Below the pieces are notes generated by a model. It made no database searches. It saw only the letters and a list, made by a program, of their open reading frames with translations, and was not told the origin of the DNA. DNA of 7,862 nt from JAVBQJ01 sp045532655 (GTDB lineage: Bacteria; Verrucomicrobiota; Lentisphaeria; Victivallales; Victivallaceae): contig JAZSGI010000008.1 of assembly GCA_045532655.1 (NCBI GenBank), positions 1-7,862 of the forward strand. Reading direction: 5' to 3'. The first letter of the stretch is position 1. Each line of letters starts with the position of its first letter. Both the position numbers and the translations under genes were made by a program. Shown here piece after piece: positions 1-7,065 of the stretch.

Positions 1-402
1 AAGGAATTTCTGCAAATGGGTCAAAATACTCTGTTCCAGCTGACTTTCGGTGAAATCACTGTTGTTAGTCAGTCCCAGAAACTCGGCAACCACAGGATTT
101 TTGATAAACTCCAGCTTATCCGTCTGCATCGGGGAAGTGAGAGTTTTCATTTCAGTTTTTACGGCATCTTTGCTCTGACTTGCCAGTAAACGGTGATAAT
201 ATTGTGACCCGATGTTGCGGTCAAGAGTGCGGGAGCTCCACGCTTCGGAAGCTGCTTCTTTCAAATACCACGCCCTTGCTTCAGTATCCGGCACCCGCAA
301 AAGAGACCTGAAATGAGTCCATGTAAGATTTGGCACGCACGCGTGCCAAATCTCACCATCCGGAAAATAAAGATAAAACTGACGGTAATCCCGCAGCCTG
401 CG
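1..402 (-). pseudogene. DUF1016/YhcG-type nuclease fragment, N-terminus missing, continues past window edge
   Basis: Read on the minus strand, this stretch is open and gives about 134 residues typical of the DUF1016 N-terminal region of YhcG-family proteins, which carry a PD-(D/E)XK nuclease domain further on. Recognisable blocks in order are RLRDYRQFYLYFPD, LTWTHFRSLLRV, ARAWYLKEAASEAWS, TRTLDRNIGSQYYHRLLASQ-like (here SSRTLDRN), FIKNPVVAEFLGL and ESQLEQSILTHLQKFL. The last block normally leads into the nuclease domain, which would lie left of position 1. Upstream of the RLRDY block (beyond about 402) the frame stays open to 636, but the residues no longer resemble the family: the usual N-terminal helices that precede the FRQFY block are absent, and the plus strand there reads like a different gene. 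I therefore call it a 5'-truncated remnant. Family recognition is firm; loss of function is an inference, since an in-frame ATG at 636 could still allow an odd fused product. Confidence 0.7.
326..353. repeat. Perfect 13-bp-arm palindrome inside nuclease fragment
   Basis: Left arm AGATTTGGCACGC (326-338) and right arm GCGTGCCAAATCT (341-353) are exact reverse complements, separated by only 2 bases (AC). It lies within the DUF1016-type fragment, where it encodes the stretch around EIWHACVPNLT, so part of it may be constrained by coding. A perfect palindrome of this length with so short a spacer is unlikely by chance in a window of this size. It could be a protein-binding site or a cruciform-forming element. 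In RNA a 2-nt loop is too tight, so the innermost pair or pairs would open. No T-run follows on either strand, so it does not look like a standard terminator. Confidence 0.7.
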
Positions 403-404
403 GT

Positions 405-578
405 GCCGTCTTGCTGTCAGATGAATTATTCCATGCCCGCAACGATGTGCCCCACCGTTACCATCTGGATGATGTGCTTGAGCAGATAAGCCGTGAACCG
501 GGCAGAAACTGGGACTTCGCTCATTTGGCCAGTCAAGCCGGGGTGACCTTGCGCCACTGGAACAGACTTTTTGCCTCC
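405..578 (+). pseudogene. AraC-type HTH domain remnant
   Basis: The plus strand encodes about 58 residues beginning VLLSDELFHARNDV and continuing through LDDVLEQISREPGRNWDFAH to LASQAGVTLRHWNRLFAS. This matches the layout of the first half of an AraC/XylS DNA-binding region: a linker helix (xxVLxxIxxxPGxxW), then helix 1-2 of the first helix-turn-helix (FAxLAxxAGVTxRHxxRLF). After RLF the expected GxSPxxYLxxxRLxxA segment and the second HTH are absent; the frame runs on into sequence overlapping the GH2 gene end with no resemblance to the family. No sensor domain is visible upstream, because the sequence there belongs to the nuclease fragment on the other strand. It is best read as an internal scrap of a regulator gene left by deletion or rearrangement. 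A chance resemblance is possible, as only one helix-turn-helix supports it. Confidence 0.42.
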
Positions 579-599
579 GGGAAATTACAATATATCTCT

Positions 600-624
600 G
601 CCCCGCTGTATGAGCCAGCAGGGC
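600..624 (-). terminator. Hairpin after GH2 gene, possible operon terminator
   Basis: On the minus-strand transcript a 9-bp stem forms between GCCCTGCTG (624-616) and CAGCGGGGC (608-600), with a 7-nt loop and one G-U pair. The same bases on the plus strand would give an A-C mismatch, so the fold favours minus-strand RNA. It begins 23 nt after the GH2 stop codon, where the operon should end. The downstream RNA is A/U-rich but has no run of U, so intrinsic termination would be weak; it may instead protect the 3' end or act with Rho. Confidence 0.4.
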
Positions 625-647
625 CGGAGACACCATTAAGAAGTTGT

Positions 648-2954
648 TTACAAAGCAACTTTCCCTTCCTCAAAACTTCCGTCAAGAGCTGCGATCTGCG
701 GCAGATACTTTTGGCTGTATACCCCAAAATCATATACCGGCATACCGGCAAGGAAGTGGTTGCAGCCTTTAACACCCTCTGCAGTTGTCCATTGGATAAG
801 ATAAACATCCCTGTTTGAAACCCAGTCTTCAAATCCCGGAAGCGATACAACACTCCCTGCTGCTGCAGAAAATGAGAATTCAGCCTTGATTTCACCACTT
901 TCTGCACTGATTATACGGCACATCCCATCCTGTAATTGCTGACTGTCGTTGACAATCACAACCCCCCGCCGCCAGTTTACAACCTCACTGAGAGTTATCA
1001 TAAGATCCTGCTGGGAACGGCGCAAATAATAATATGCCAGTTTGCGGCAGCCGTAATAATCAATACAACCTTCACCGAAAAGAGGCCAACCGTCACTGAG
1101 GTTCCATACCATAACACCCGTTCTTGCCGGATCAGTTCTGAAACTCTCCACAATACTTTTCAATGCTTCGGCCTGACATATCTGACTGGCAAGAGCAAAA
1201 TCTTCAATATTTTCCGCCTCAAACCCGAAAAACATTTTTATATGTTTTGTCAGAAGTTTTATGCGGAAATCGTTGAAATGGTTGTCAGGATAAAAGACAT
1301 TTGAGGCATGATATATCCACAACTCATTTTCCGGAGGCCACAAGGCATCATCGGGCAGAAATTTTTTCAAGCTGGAAACCGACGGGCATCCGGGATATCC
1401 CACTTCGCTGGAAAGAGATGCTTTGCTCATGCGGTAGAAATCGCTTTTGTAATAATCTCGTGCCCCCCACAAATGCTGATCGGCACAATTCAATTCCGGA
1501 AATCCGGGATTGAGGGCATAGGCAGCAGGAGTATATTCCGGAGAACTTTTAAGAAACGGCCTGCCGGGATCATGCCTGCTGCATATATCCGGCAACAGCT
1601 TGCGCGTAAGAGTATTGTTTGCCGGATCATCCCCGAGCATCAGAGCATAACTGCCGTCGCACTCGTTGTCCCCGGCCCAAACCACGATTGCAGGGTGGTG
1701 TCTCAAGCGGCGTACAGCAGCAACAGCCTCTGCAGCAAATTCACGCATGAATTCTTCATCTCTGGGATAAGCACCACAAGCCATCATGAAATCATGCCAT
1801 ATCATGATACCGGCCCGATCGCAGTAATCATAGAATTCATCACATTCGTAATTGCCGCCGCCCCATACTCTGACCATATTGCAGTTCATATCGGTCATGG
1901 CATGGAGCAAATCAGGCAGACGTTTGTAATTGCGGGAGAAGAGAGCATCGGCGGGAATATGATTTGTACCGTGGATACGGATATTTCTGTCATTTATCTG
2001 CAGTTGAAACGCAGGTTCATCACCTGTTGCAATCTCTTTACGCATAACTTTGACAAGGCGCATACCGAAAGAAAAATTCTTTTCGGCAATAACAATATCA
2101 TCCTGCAATATCTTTACAGAAATATCATAAACATTGGCATCCCCATACCCACGCGGCCACCAGAGCTTGATATTTTCCGCCATTATGAATGTCCACCCCA
2201 AAGGAGCCCATATCGCATCCTCATGATGCCAGCGGGAATCCCCGCAGACAGCATCGATCACCAAACGCATATTGCGGCACTCGTGGTGACCGTTTGCAAT
2301 CTTATACTGGTAAATAAGTTCTCCTGTATTGCCGGGATGTATGCGCAAAAGCTGCATGCGGTCCTCAACAATACGGCACTCCGGAACTTCTTCAATACAG
2401 ATATTGCGGAATATACCGCCGAGGGGCAGACGCGGCAGTATGTCCCATCCCCATGAATGAGCAGGTTTGCGGAAACGTAATATGGCGTGATTCATGGGAT
2501 AACCGCTTAACATCCCGCCTTCCATATCCATATCATGAAGTTTTTCCATGGGTGGCCATATTTCAATAACAATACTGTTTTCGCCTTCCCGCAGCAGATG
2601 TGCGGCAGCCAGACGGTGGATACGGCATGCATTTGCCGTCCTGCCGGCCTCCACGCCGTTAATAAAAATAACGGCAAGGCAGTCGATTCCTTCCATGACG
2701 AGATCTGCTGCTGCAGGTATTGCAGAACAGTGAAATTTTCTGGAATATGTCCATTTATAATATTCAAAATCACGGATTTTGCGGGCATTATCAGCAAAAA
2801 ACAGATCTTCTGTGATTCCGTTATTCATCAGATCCAACTCTATATTACCCGGTACATCAGCAGTAATTTCCAGATGCTCCTGACGGTATGCTCCGGGACG
2901 GGAAGTTCCTTCCAGAGACCACTTGCCTGCAAGATCAATCGACCAAAGACTCAT
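648..2954 (-). CDS. Glycoside hydrolase family 2, beta-mannosidase/exo-glucosaminidase type
   Basis: This 768-aa protein has the full layout of GH2 beta-mannosidase-like exo-enzymes. The sugar-binding jelly-roll domain spans about residues 1-190, starting WSIDLAGKW and including RKPAHSWGWDILPRLPLGGIFR (161-183), the counterpart of the RKxxYxxGWDWGPR motif. An Ig-like domain follows (about 190-305), ending at LWWPRGYG. The TIM barrel (about 310-650) shows HGTNHIPADALFSR, MVRVWGGGNYE, the acid/base in WAGDNE (E431) and the nucleophile in SSEVGY (E517), then VWNLSDGWPLF and DYYGCRKLAYYYLRR. A short beta domain closes the protein. It should release terminal beta-linked mannose or glucosamine with retention; the exact sugar cannot be told from sequence. 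No signal peptide is visible, so it probably acts in the cytoplasm on imported oligosaccharides. The start at 2954 is chosen because conserved sequence begins there and GGAGAAAGGA precedes it; the frame is open back to a TTG at 3038. It is the last gene of the operon. Confidence 0.93.
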   Translation of the reverse strand: MSLWSIDLAGKWSLEGTSRPGAYRQEHLEITADVPGNIELDLMNNGITEDLFFADNARKIRDFEYYKWTYSRKFHCSAIPAAADLVMEGIDCLAVIFINGVEAGRTANACRIHRLAAAHLLREGENSIVIEIWPPMEKLHDMDMEGGMLSGYPMNHAILRFRKPAHSWGWDILPRLPLGGIFRNICIEEVPECRIVEDRMQLLRIHPGNTGELIYQYKIANGHHECRNMRLVIDAVCGDSRWHHEDAIWAPLGWTFIMAENIKLWWPRGYGDANVYDISVKILQDDIVIAEKNFSFGMRLVKVMRKEIATGDEPAFQLQINDRNIRIHGTNHIPADALFSRNYKRLPDLLHAMTDMNCNMVRVWGGGNYECDEFYDYCDRAGIMIWHDFMMACGAYPRDEEFMREFAAEAVAAVRRLRHHPAIVVWAGDNECDGSYALMLGDDPANNTLTRKLLPDICSRHDPGRPFLKSSPEYTPAAYALNPGFPELNCADQHLWGARDYYKSDFYRMSKASLSSEVGYPGCPSVSSLKKFLPDDALWPPENELWIYHASNVFYPDNHFNDFRIKLLTKHIKMFFGFEAENIEDFALASQICQAEALKSIVESFRTDPARTGVMVWNLSDGWPLFGEGCIDYYGCRKLAYYYLRRSQQDLMITLSEVVNWRRGVVIVNDSQQLQDGMCRIISAESGEIKAEFSFSAAAGSVVSLPGFEDWVSNRDVYLIQWTTAEGVKGCNHFLAGMPVYDFGVYSQKYLPQIAALDGSFEEGKVAL

Positions 2955-2960
2955 TAAACG

Positions 2961-2974
2961 GTCCTTTCTCCTTC
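2961..2974 (-). promoter_or_regulatory. Ribosome binding site that sets the GH2 start
   Basis: The minus strand reads AAGGAGAAAGGAC here, two overlapping purine-rich Shine-Dalgarno candidates. The proximal AAAGGAC ends 6 nt before the ATG at 2954. This supports the internal ATG over the in-frame TTG at 3038, which would overlap the preceding stop codon. Confidence 0.75.
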
Positions 2975-2986
2975 GTTTGTAAAATA

Positions 2987-3018
2987 ATTCCCCGACCGGC
3001 AGCATCCGGTCGGGGAAT
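2987..3018 (-). promoter_or_regulatory. Perfect 13-bp intercistronic hairpin
   Basis: Arms ATTCCCCGACCGG (2987-2999) and CCGGTCGGGGAAT (3006-3018) are exact complements around a 6-nt loop. It sits 16 nt after the stop of the large hydrolase gene and 32 nt before the GH2 start, in the only sizeable gap of the operon. The GC-rich core would be very stable in RNA. On the minus strand the stem is followed by TATTTTAC, too broken for a strong terminator. Likely roles are protecting the upstream message from 3' exonucleases, partial termination, or a processing site that sets different levels of the two enzymes. Confidence 0.75.
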
Positions 3019-3034
3019 ACGTTGACTTTTTTAA

Positions 3035-6000
3035 TCAATGGGTAGTCAAAAGCCGCATGGAACGACCGGGCAGTGCAAATACAGCCGGATGTTCTTTGCC
3101 GTCAAGTGCATTGACAAGTTTCCCATTGACAGGGAGTTTTACCTCTACAGCCTCATAAGCCGTATTGTAAACTACAATGAATTTACCGCCGTTGCGTTCC
3201 CAGTGGGAAACGGCTGCGCCATCAGGATGGGCAGACATGGGATTGCGCCAATAGGGCACCCAGACTGAATCGTCTTCATCCACCCCGAATGCCTCCAGTG
3301 CATCCCATACCATCATATTCCCGGCGATTTCGCAACCGTTGACATTGTAAACAGAATCTCCGTGCAGCAGGGCAAAGCCGATGATTTCTTCCTGCGTGAC
3401 CTTGCCGCGCTGCATAGTGGGATACTGCTGATAGATAAGTCCGGCAAAGTGACTGTGAGCAGTACCTGTCTGTGCGGTACAGCCGTATGCGAGCTGGAAA
3501 AGTTCGGGCGTGAGGGTGGAATAATCCGCAGCCACCGACCATTCTTCGCCGAACACATTGACATCCATCCAATTCATTGCCCATTCCATATTTGAACCGT
3601 GCTGCAGCAAAATGGCATCCGGGTTGTTACCCTTCACCATTTTCTGCATACGCAGATACATTTCACGGGTTTCAAGATATGGGATCACGCCATGGACATT
3701 GCCATCGGTATCGCGCCAGCCGCAACCGTGGAAACGGTTGGAACATGTACCGAGAGAACTCATATCCATGTAGAAACTTTCCGCACCATCCTCAATACGG
3801 GCAGCCAAGCCGGAGAGATAGAAATCCTGCCATGCCCCGGCGGCACAAACGCCTGTTGCAGGAGTTTCGACGGGATGATTGATAACGGGATAGCGGCGGA
3901 AATCTGCCAGATAATCATTCTGGGGATTGGGTGACAGTGTAGTGATAAGGGAATCATACCACAGGCACGGAGTTCCGCCGATACTGTTTTTGATACCGGC
4001 AGCGAGTTTGCGGAGTTCCGCGATCTGCTCTTCACGGGGTCTCGGATTGCCGGACTGACAGTCGCTCAACACCCAGCAGGGCATTTTCACACAGGTAAAA
4101 TATCCGGCCGGGATCACTTTGGGAGTTTCCGGCTTCATGAATCTGCCGGGGAACTGGGCAAGATAATCCGGATGCACCTGATTATTTATAGTACCGTCTT
4201 CGTTCCAGTTGGGAATGCCGGTCCAAAACTGTCCGACCTTCCGCAATCTGCCTCTGCCGCCCATTTCTTTGGCGGGGGTGAAATTGATACCGAATTGATA
4301 ATCGACCGCTCCATCCAGAATCACCGGGGTATCGATAAGCACGAAAGCAAGATCGAAAAATCCGTCCTTTTCTTCTGCAATGGAATAATCATTTTTTACA
4401 GCAACGTTACGCATGGATGGGATCACAAATCCCATACCGCGATCTTCGCCGCCGATCCAGTAACTATTTTTCCAAACCTTGCCGTATACCCAGCCGTTGC
4501 CGGAAATATTCATGGCAAAGGGCAATGCAGGTTGTACGATTGCTCTGTCTGTACGGGCTTCGCCGATAAAGGCATGGTTCGTACCGCCGGAACGCATATA
4601 GCGCAAACCGCAGGTATTCAGCGGACACTCTATTGCCAAACGGCGGATCTCCACCCCCTCACACAAAGGTTCCAGCACAATATTGTACCAGGCAAGAGTA
4701 TCGAACTCCACTCTCACTTCCGCAGTCAGGGCGATTTCATCAGATGCCCCCTGCCAGAGCAGGGTCACACCACGATCATCCTGTGAAGTGATTTTCAGAT
4801 CCTCCACGGTCTTGAGTACTTGTCTGCCGGAAGCTGTTTCCACAGCAAAGTTCCACTTGTCCGCGGAGAACTTTTCGCCGAAAAGCTCCACTGCAGCAGG
4901 CAGAGGAGAATTATCAAAGGTGATTTTGTGCTTGAATACTCCAAGTTCCACTTTGCTGCCATCTGCCGATACCGACATGGGTCGCCACGGTCCGAATGGC
5001 GCAGTGACTTTGCCATATTCTGCGGACATCCAATCTGTTCTGCCGAGATTTGTGAACGGAGTCTCTATACGGTACAATTCATTGCCGTCGCAATCAAAGA
5101 GTATGGCGAGCCCTGTTGCCGAACTGTTTATTGCCAGAGCCTCCAGCGGCAGACGTTCTTCGAACCAGTCAGCGGCGGCGGGCTGAATATCTTCACAAAC
5201 GACATTTCCAGCTTCGTCCCGTATCTGAAAAACGATCGTTCCATCTGCAGGGAGTTCCTCCATGGTGATCTCTCCCAGCCAGACAAGTTCGCCACGGCTG
5301 TGGACAGGCTGCACATCGGCAAAAAACGGCTGACGGAGTTCTGCAAGACCGATGGTGCTGCTGACAATGCCGTATTTGTCGTTTACGGCATACGACCACA
5401 TGGACATCTGCTGTCCGCGAAAATCAAGAGTACGGCTCCAGTCCAAACGTCTGCCATTGAATTCACCGCTTTCATCCACAAAAGTCTGACTCATATCAGC
5501 AATGTGCCAGACTCTGGCATGATAAGAAAGCCCATCACCGGTAGCTGTGCCCTGAAATGCTCCACGCCCTTTCCGGAATATCTCTACTGTTCCTTCGTGG
5601 CGGAAGACAGGTTTACCGGGAGCAAAGATTATGGTGCCGAAATAGTCAGGATCCGGCAGTGCCCATTGATGCGATGCCAATATCCAGCAGCTTATCCTTG
5701 TACCCACACTGGTAGTGGCGGCATTGCCGTGATAACGGGTGATCTGGGCGAGGATCTCCCGCTTATCCTGCGGTGCATCCATATCCAGAGCTTTCCACGG
5801 GATGGCGATTTCCCCTTCCCAGATATTTCCTTCAAAATAACGGTCGGGGAGTATTCTTGAGGCATACTCCCATTCAGGTGACCATTCGGCAAGGTTCTTC
5901 TTGTCCCAGCGGTGATACCGCCAGTCTGATTTTCCCCCTGCACGCTCAACCATGAAACTGTACCAGTAGTGTTCTGCCGGGTTGATAAAAGTGAACTGCA

Positions 6001-6331
6001 TGGAGTCCACCGTATTCATGGCATCATCATCAAAAGCAAGCGGCACAATTGCCGGATCGAAATCCATTCTGCTGCGTATGGCAATATAGAGGTTGTCCTG
6101 ATCAAATTTCATCAGGACAGTATTCTCCTCCGCCAAAGGTGCAGAAAATTCCTCCACCACCATAAAATTGGGGAAGCCCGAAGCATCTGCCCATTCGGCA
6201 TCATCAACAATACCGTCTATAACAGGTTTGAAAGATGTATCTGCCACCCGCTGATGAACAAATGGATTCCCTGCCCCGTATGCGGAGAAACAGAGCACAG
6301 CAGCAATTGTGCAAAAATAATTACGCAACAT
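3035..6331 (-). CDS. Secreted CBM9-like / GH123_N (DUF6067)-like glycoside hydrolase
   Basis: This 1098-aa protein begins with a signal peptide (MLRNYFCTIAAVLCFSAYGA, cleavage near residues 20-21; no lipobox). Residues about 30-235 form a CBM9-like beta-sandwich, with IDGIVDDAEWADA, DNLYIAIRSRM, DSMQFTFI and WEGEIAIPWKAL as typical landmarks. Residues about 240-425 are beta-rich and not recognised. From about 430 to 690 it resembles the GH123_N (formerly DUF6067) region: WMSAEYGKVTAPFGPWRP, SYWIGGEDRGMGF and FGINFTPAKEM match that family's WxxxxLG, FWLGxxxRGL and FGLQATPxKP positions. A TIM-barrel-like part (about 695-1010) has FYMDMSS (D856), GWRDTDGNVHGVIPYLETREMY and VNVFGEEW (E929/E930), acidic positions that may be catalytic; I cannot assign them. 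A small C-terminal beta domain ends the chain. The likely job is binding and cleaving a glycan outside the cytoplasm. Family links are from memory of motifs; the substrate is unknown. The start is supported by GGTGA 10 nt upstream, which overlaps the pilin stop and suggests coupled translation. Confidence 0.82.
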   Translation of the reverse strand: MLRNYFCTIAAVLCFSAYGAGNPFVHQRVADTSFKPVIDGIVDDAEWADASGFPNFMVVEEFSAPLAEENTVLMKFDQDNLYIAIRSRMDFDPAIVPLAFDDDAMNTVDSMQFTFINPAEHYWYSFMVERAGGKSDWRYHRWDKKNLAEWSPEWEYASRILPDRYFEGNIWEGEIAIPWKALDMDAPQDKREILAQITRYHGNAATTSVGTRISCWILASHQWALPDPDYFGTIIFAPGKPVFRHEGTVEIFRKGRGAFQGTATGDGLSYHARVWHIADMSQTFVDESGEFNGRRLDWSRTLDFRGQQMSMWSYAVNDKYGIVSSTIGLAELRQPFFADVQPVHSRGELVWLGEITMEELPADGTIVFQIRDEAGNVVCEDIQPAAADWFEERLPLEALAINSSATGLAILFDCDGNELYRIETPFTNLGRTDWMSAEYGKVTAPFGPWRPMSVSADGSKVELGVFKHKITFDNSPLPAAVELFGEKFSADKWNFAVETASGRQVLKTVEDLKITSQDDRGVTLLWQGASDEIALTAEVRVEFDTLAWYNIVLEPLCEGVEIRRLAIECPLNTCGLRYMRSGGTNHAFIGEARTDRAIVQPALPFAMNISGNGWVYGKVWKNSYWIGGEDRGMGFVIPSMRNVAVKNDYSIAEEKDGFFDLAFVLIDTPVILDGAVDYQFGINFTPAKEMGGRGRLRKVGQFWTGIPNWNEDGTINNQVHPDYLAQFPGRFMKPETPKVIPAGYFTCVKMPCWVLSDCQSGNPRPREEQIAELRKLAAGIKNSIGGTPCLWYDSLITTLSPNPQNDYLADFRRYPVINHPVETPATGVCAAGAWQDFYLSGLAARIEDGAESFYMDMSSLGTCSNRFHGCGWRDTDGNVHGVIPYLETREMYLRMQKMVKGNNPDAILLQHGSNMEWAMNWMDVNVFGEEWSVAADYSTLTPELFQLAYGCTAQTGTAHSHFAGLIYQQYPTMQRGKVTQEEIIGFALLHGDSVYNVNGCEIAGNMMVWDALEAFGVDEDDSVWVPYWRNPMSAHPDGAAVSHWERNGGKFIVVYNTAYEAVEVKLPVNGKLVNALDGKEHPAVFALPGRSMRLLTTH

Positions 6332-6341
6332 TTAATCTATC

Positions 6342-6995
6342 TCACCATGTTTCAACAATGTAACCGATCTTGTTAACACCATCGCTGACCTCCTGCCAGG
6401 CTGCGGCCTGATTGGCTCTGGCAGTATTGACAACAAACTCTCTGGGGCTGAGAGCTGCTGCATGACCGTCAACAAAAGCCGCATTGACTTTGCCGTTATG
6501 ATATGTGCAGAAAATAGCAAAAGGATCTGCATCTGCCATCTGACCGCCATATAAGTACTGATATCCATGACTGAATGGAGTACCGAACCAGCTCAAAGTA
6601 TCGCCGACTAAAACATGACTGGAGGCATTGACCACGCTTCCAACGTTGAAAGTACCACCGGGAATCCATCTTCCGGAATCGTAATAATTGAAACCGAATA
6701 CACTGCTTCCATCATCTTTGGAATAAACCTTGCCGACAGTACAGCGGAGCTGATCCCATGTACTCACATAACCGGCATCAGAAAGTTTGTATGACCATGG
6801 CCACACATAGATTGCACCGTCATGGTCGTTGGTATACATTGTCAGCTGCAGTGCAGTCTGCTTCTGATTGCTGATGCATTTGATTGCCTGAGCGGCAGCG
6901 CGTGCCTTGCTCAAAGCAGGCAGCAGCATAGATGCCAGAATTGCAATGATGGCGATCACAACGAGGAGTTCAATGAGTGTAAAATTCTTCTTCAT
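6342..6995 (-). CDS. Type II secretion-like pseudopilin with H-X9-DG motif
   Basis: This 217-aa protein starts MKKNFTLIELLVVIAIIAIL, a class III prepilin-type signal: a short basic leader, F at +1, E at +5, and a hydrophobic helix to about residue 25 followed by LLPALSKARAAA. Prepilin peptidase would cut before F5, but residue -1 is Asn, not the usual Gly. The globular part has C40 and C85 (a possible disulphide) and ends with YHNGKVNAAFVDGHAAAL, in which H166 and D176-G177 fit the H-X9-DG motif exactly. Such proteins are greatly expanded in Lentisphaerota, Verrucomicrobiota and Planctomycetota and often sit beside sulfatases and glycosidases; their role is not established. The start at 6995 is chosen over an in-frame ATG at 7049 because the pilin leader begins there, with AAAGGAA (7001-7007) in front. 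It is the first gene of the operon. Confidence 0.92.
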   Translation of the reverse strand: MKKNFTLIELLVVIAIIAILASMLLPALSKARAAAQAIKCISNQKQTALQLTMYTNDHDGAIYVWPWSYKLSDAGYVSTWDQLRCTVGKVYSKDDGSSVFGFNYYDSGRWIPGGTFNVGSVVNASSHVLVGDTLSWFGTPFSHGYQYLYGGQMADADPFAIFCTYHNGKVNAAFVDGHAAALSPREFVVNTARANQAAAWQEVSDGVNKIGYIVETW

Positions 6996-7030
6996 TTCTT
7001 TTCCTTTCTTTAAATGAAGTACCTTATTTT

Positions 7031-7052
7031 GCGCGATCGTGCTGATCACGCG
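7031..7052 (-). promoter_or_regulatory. Operator-like element downstream of the promoter
   Basis: Plus strand has GCGCGATCG (7031-7039), a short spacer, then TGATCACGCG (7043-7052). The outer CGCG bases are symmetric, and each half holds its own small palindrome (CGATCG and TGATCA). It stands out as a GC-rich island in AT-rich DNA and would lie at roughly +8 to +29 relative to the predicted transcription start, where a LacI-type repressor could block transcription. The symmetry of the whole element is imperfect, so this is a candidate only. Confidence 0.4.
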
Positions 7053-7065
7053 ACTATACTCTAAA

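Noticed and set aside
533..907. Minus-strand 124-codon frame overlapping the GH2 3' end
   Set aside because: It is mostly the GH2 gene in another frame, with no ribosome binding site and no family resemblance.
1308..2456. Long plus-strand open frame of 382 codons
   Set aside because: It lies wholly antisense to the GH2 gene, has no recognisable domain, and the minus-strand frame carries all catalytic motifs.
2987..3018. Intercistronic hairpin as a strong intrinsic terminator
   Set aside because: No continuous U-run follows on the minus strand, and on the plus strand the six T bases lie about 9 nt from the stem.
3036..3038. TTG as the start of the GH2 gene
   Set aside because: The preferred ATG at 2954 has a good Shine-Dalgarno and begins exactly at the conserved WSIDLAGKW segment; the extra 28 residues are basic and unlike a signal peptide.
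4820..5860. Plus-strand open frame of 346 codons
   Set aside because: It is antisense to the large hydrolase; composition is Cys/His-rich and patternless, as expected for a shadow frame.
7047..7049. ATG at 7049 as the pilin start
   Set aside because: It would add 18 residues before a perfect prepilin leader and would overlap the operator-like block; the internal ATG at 6995 has its own ribosome binding site.
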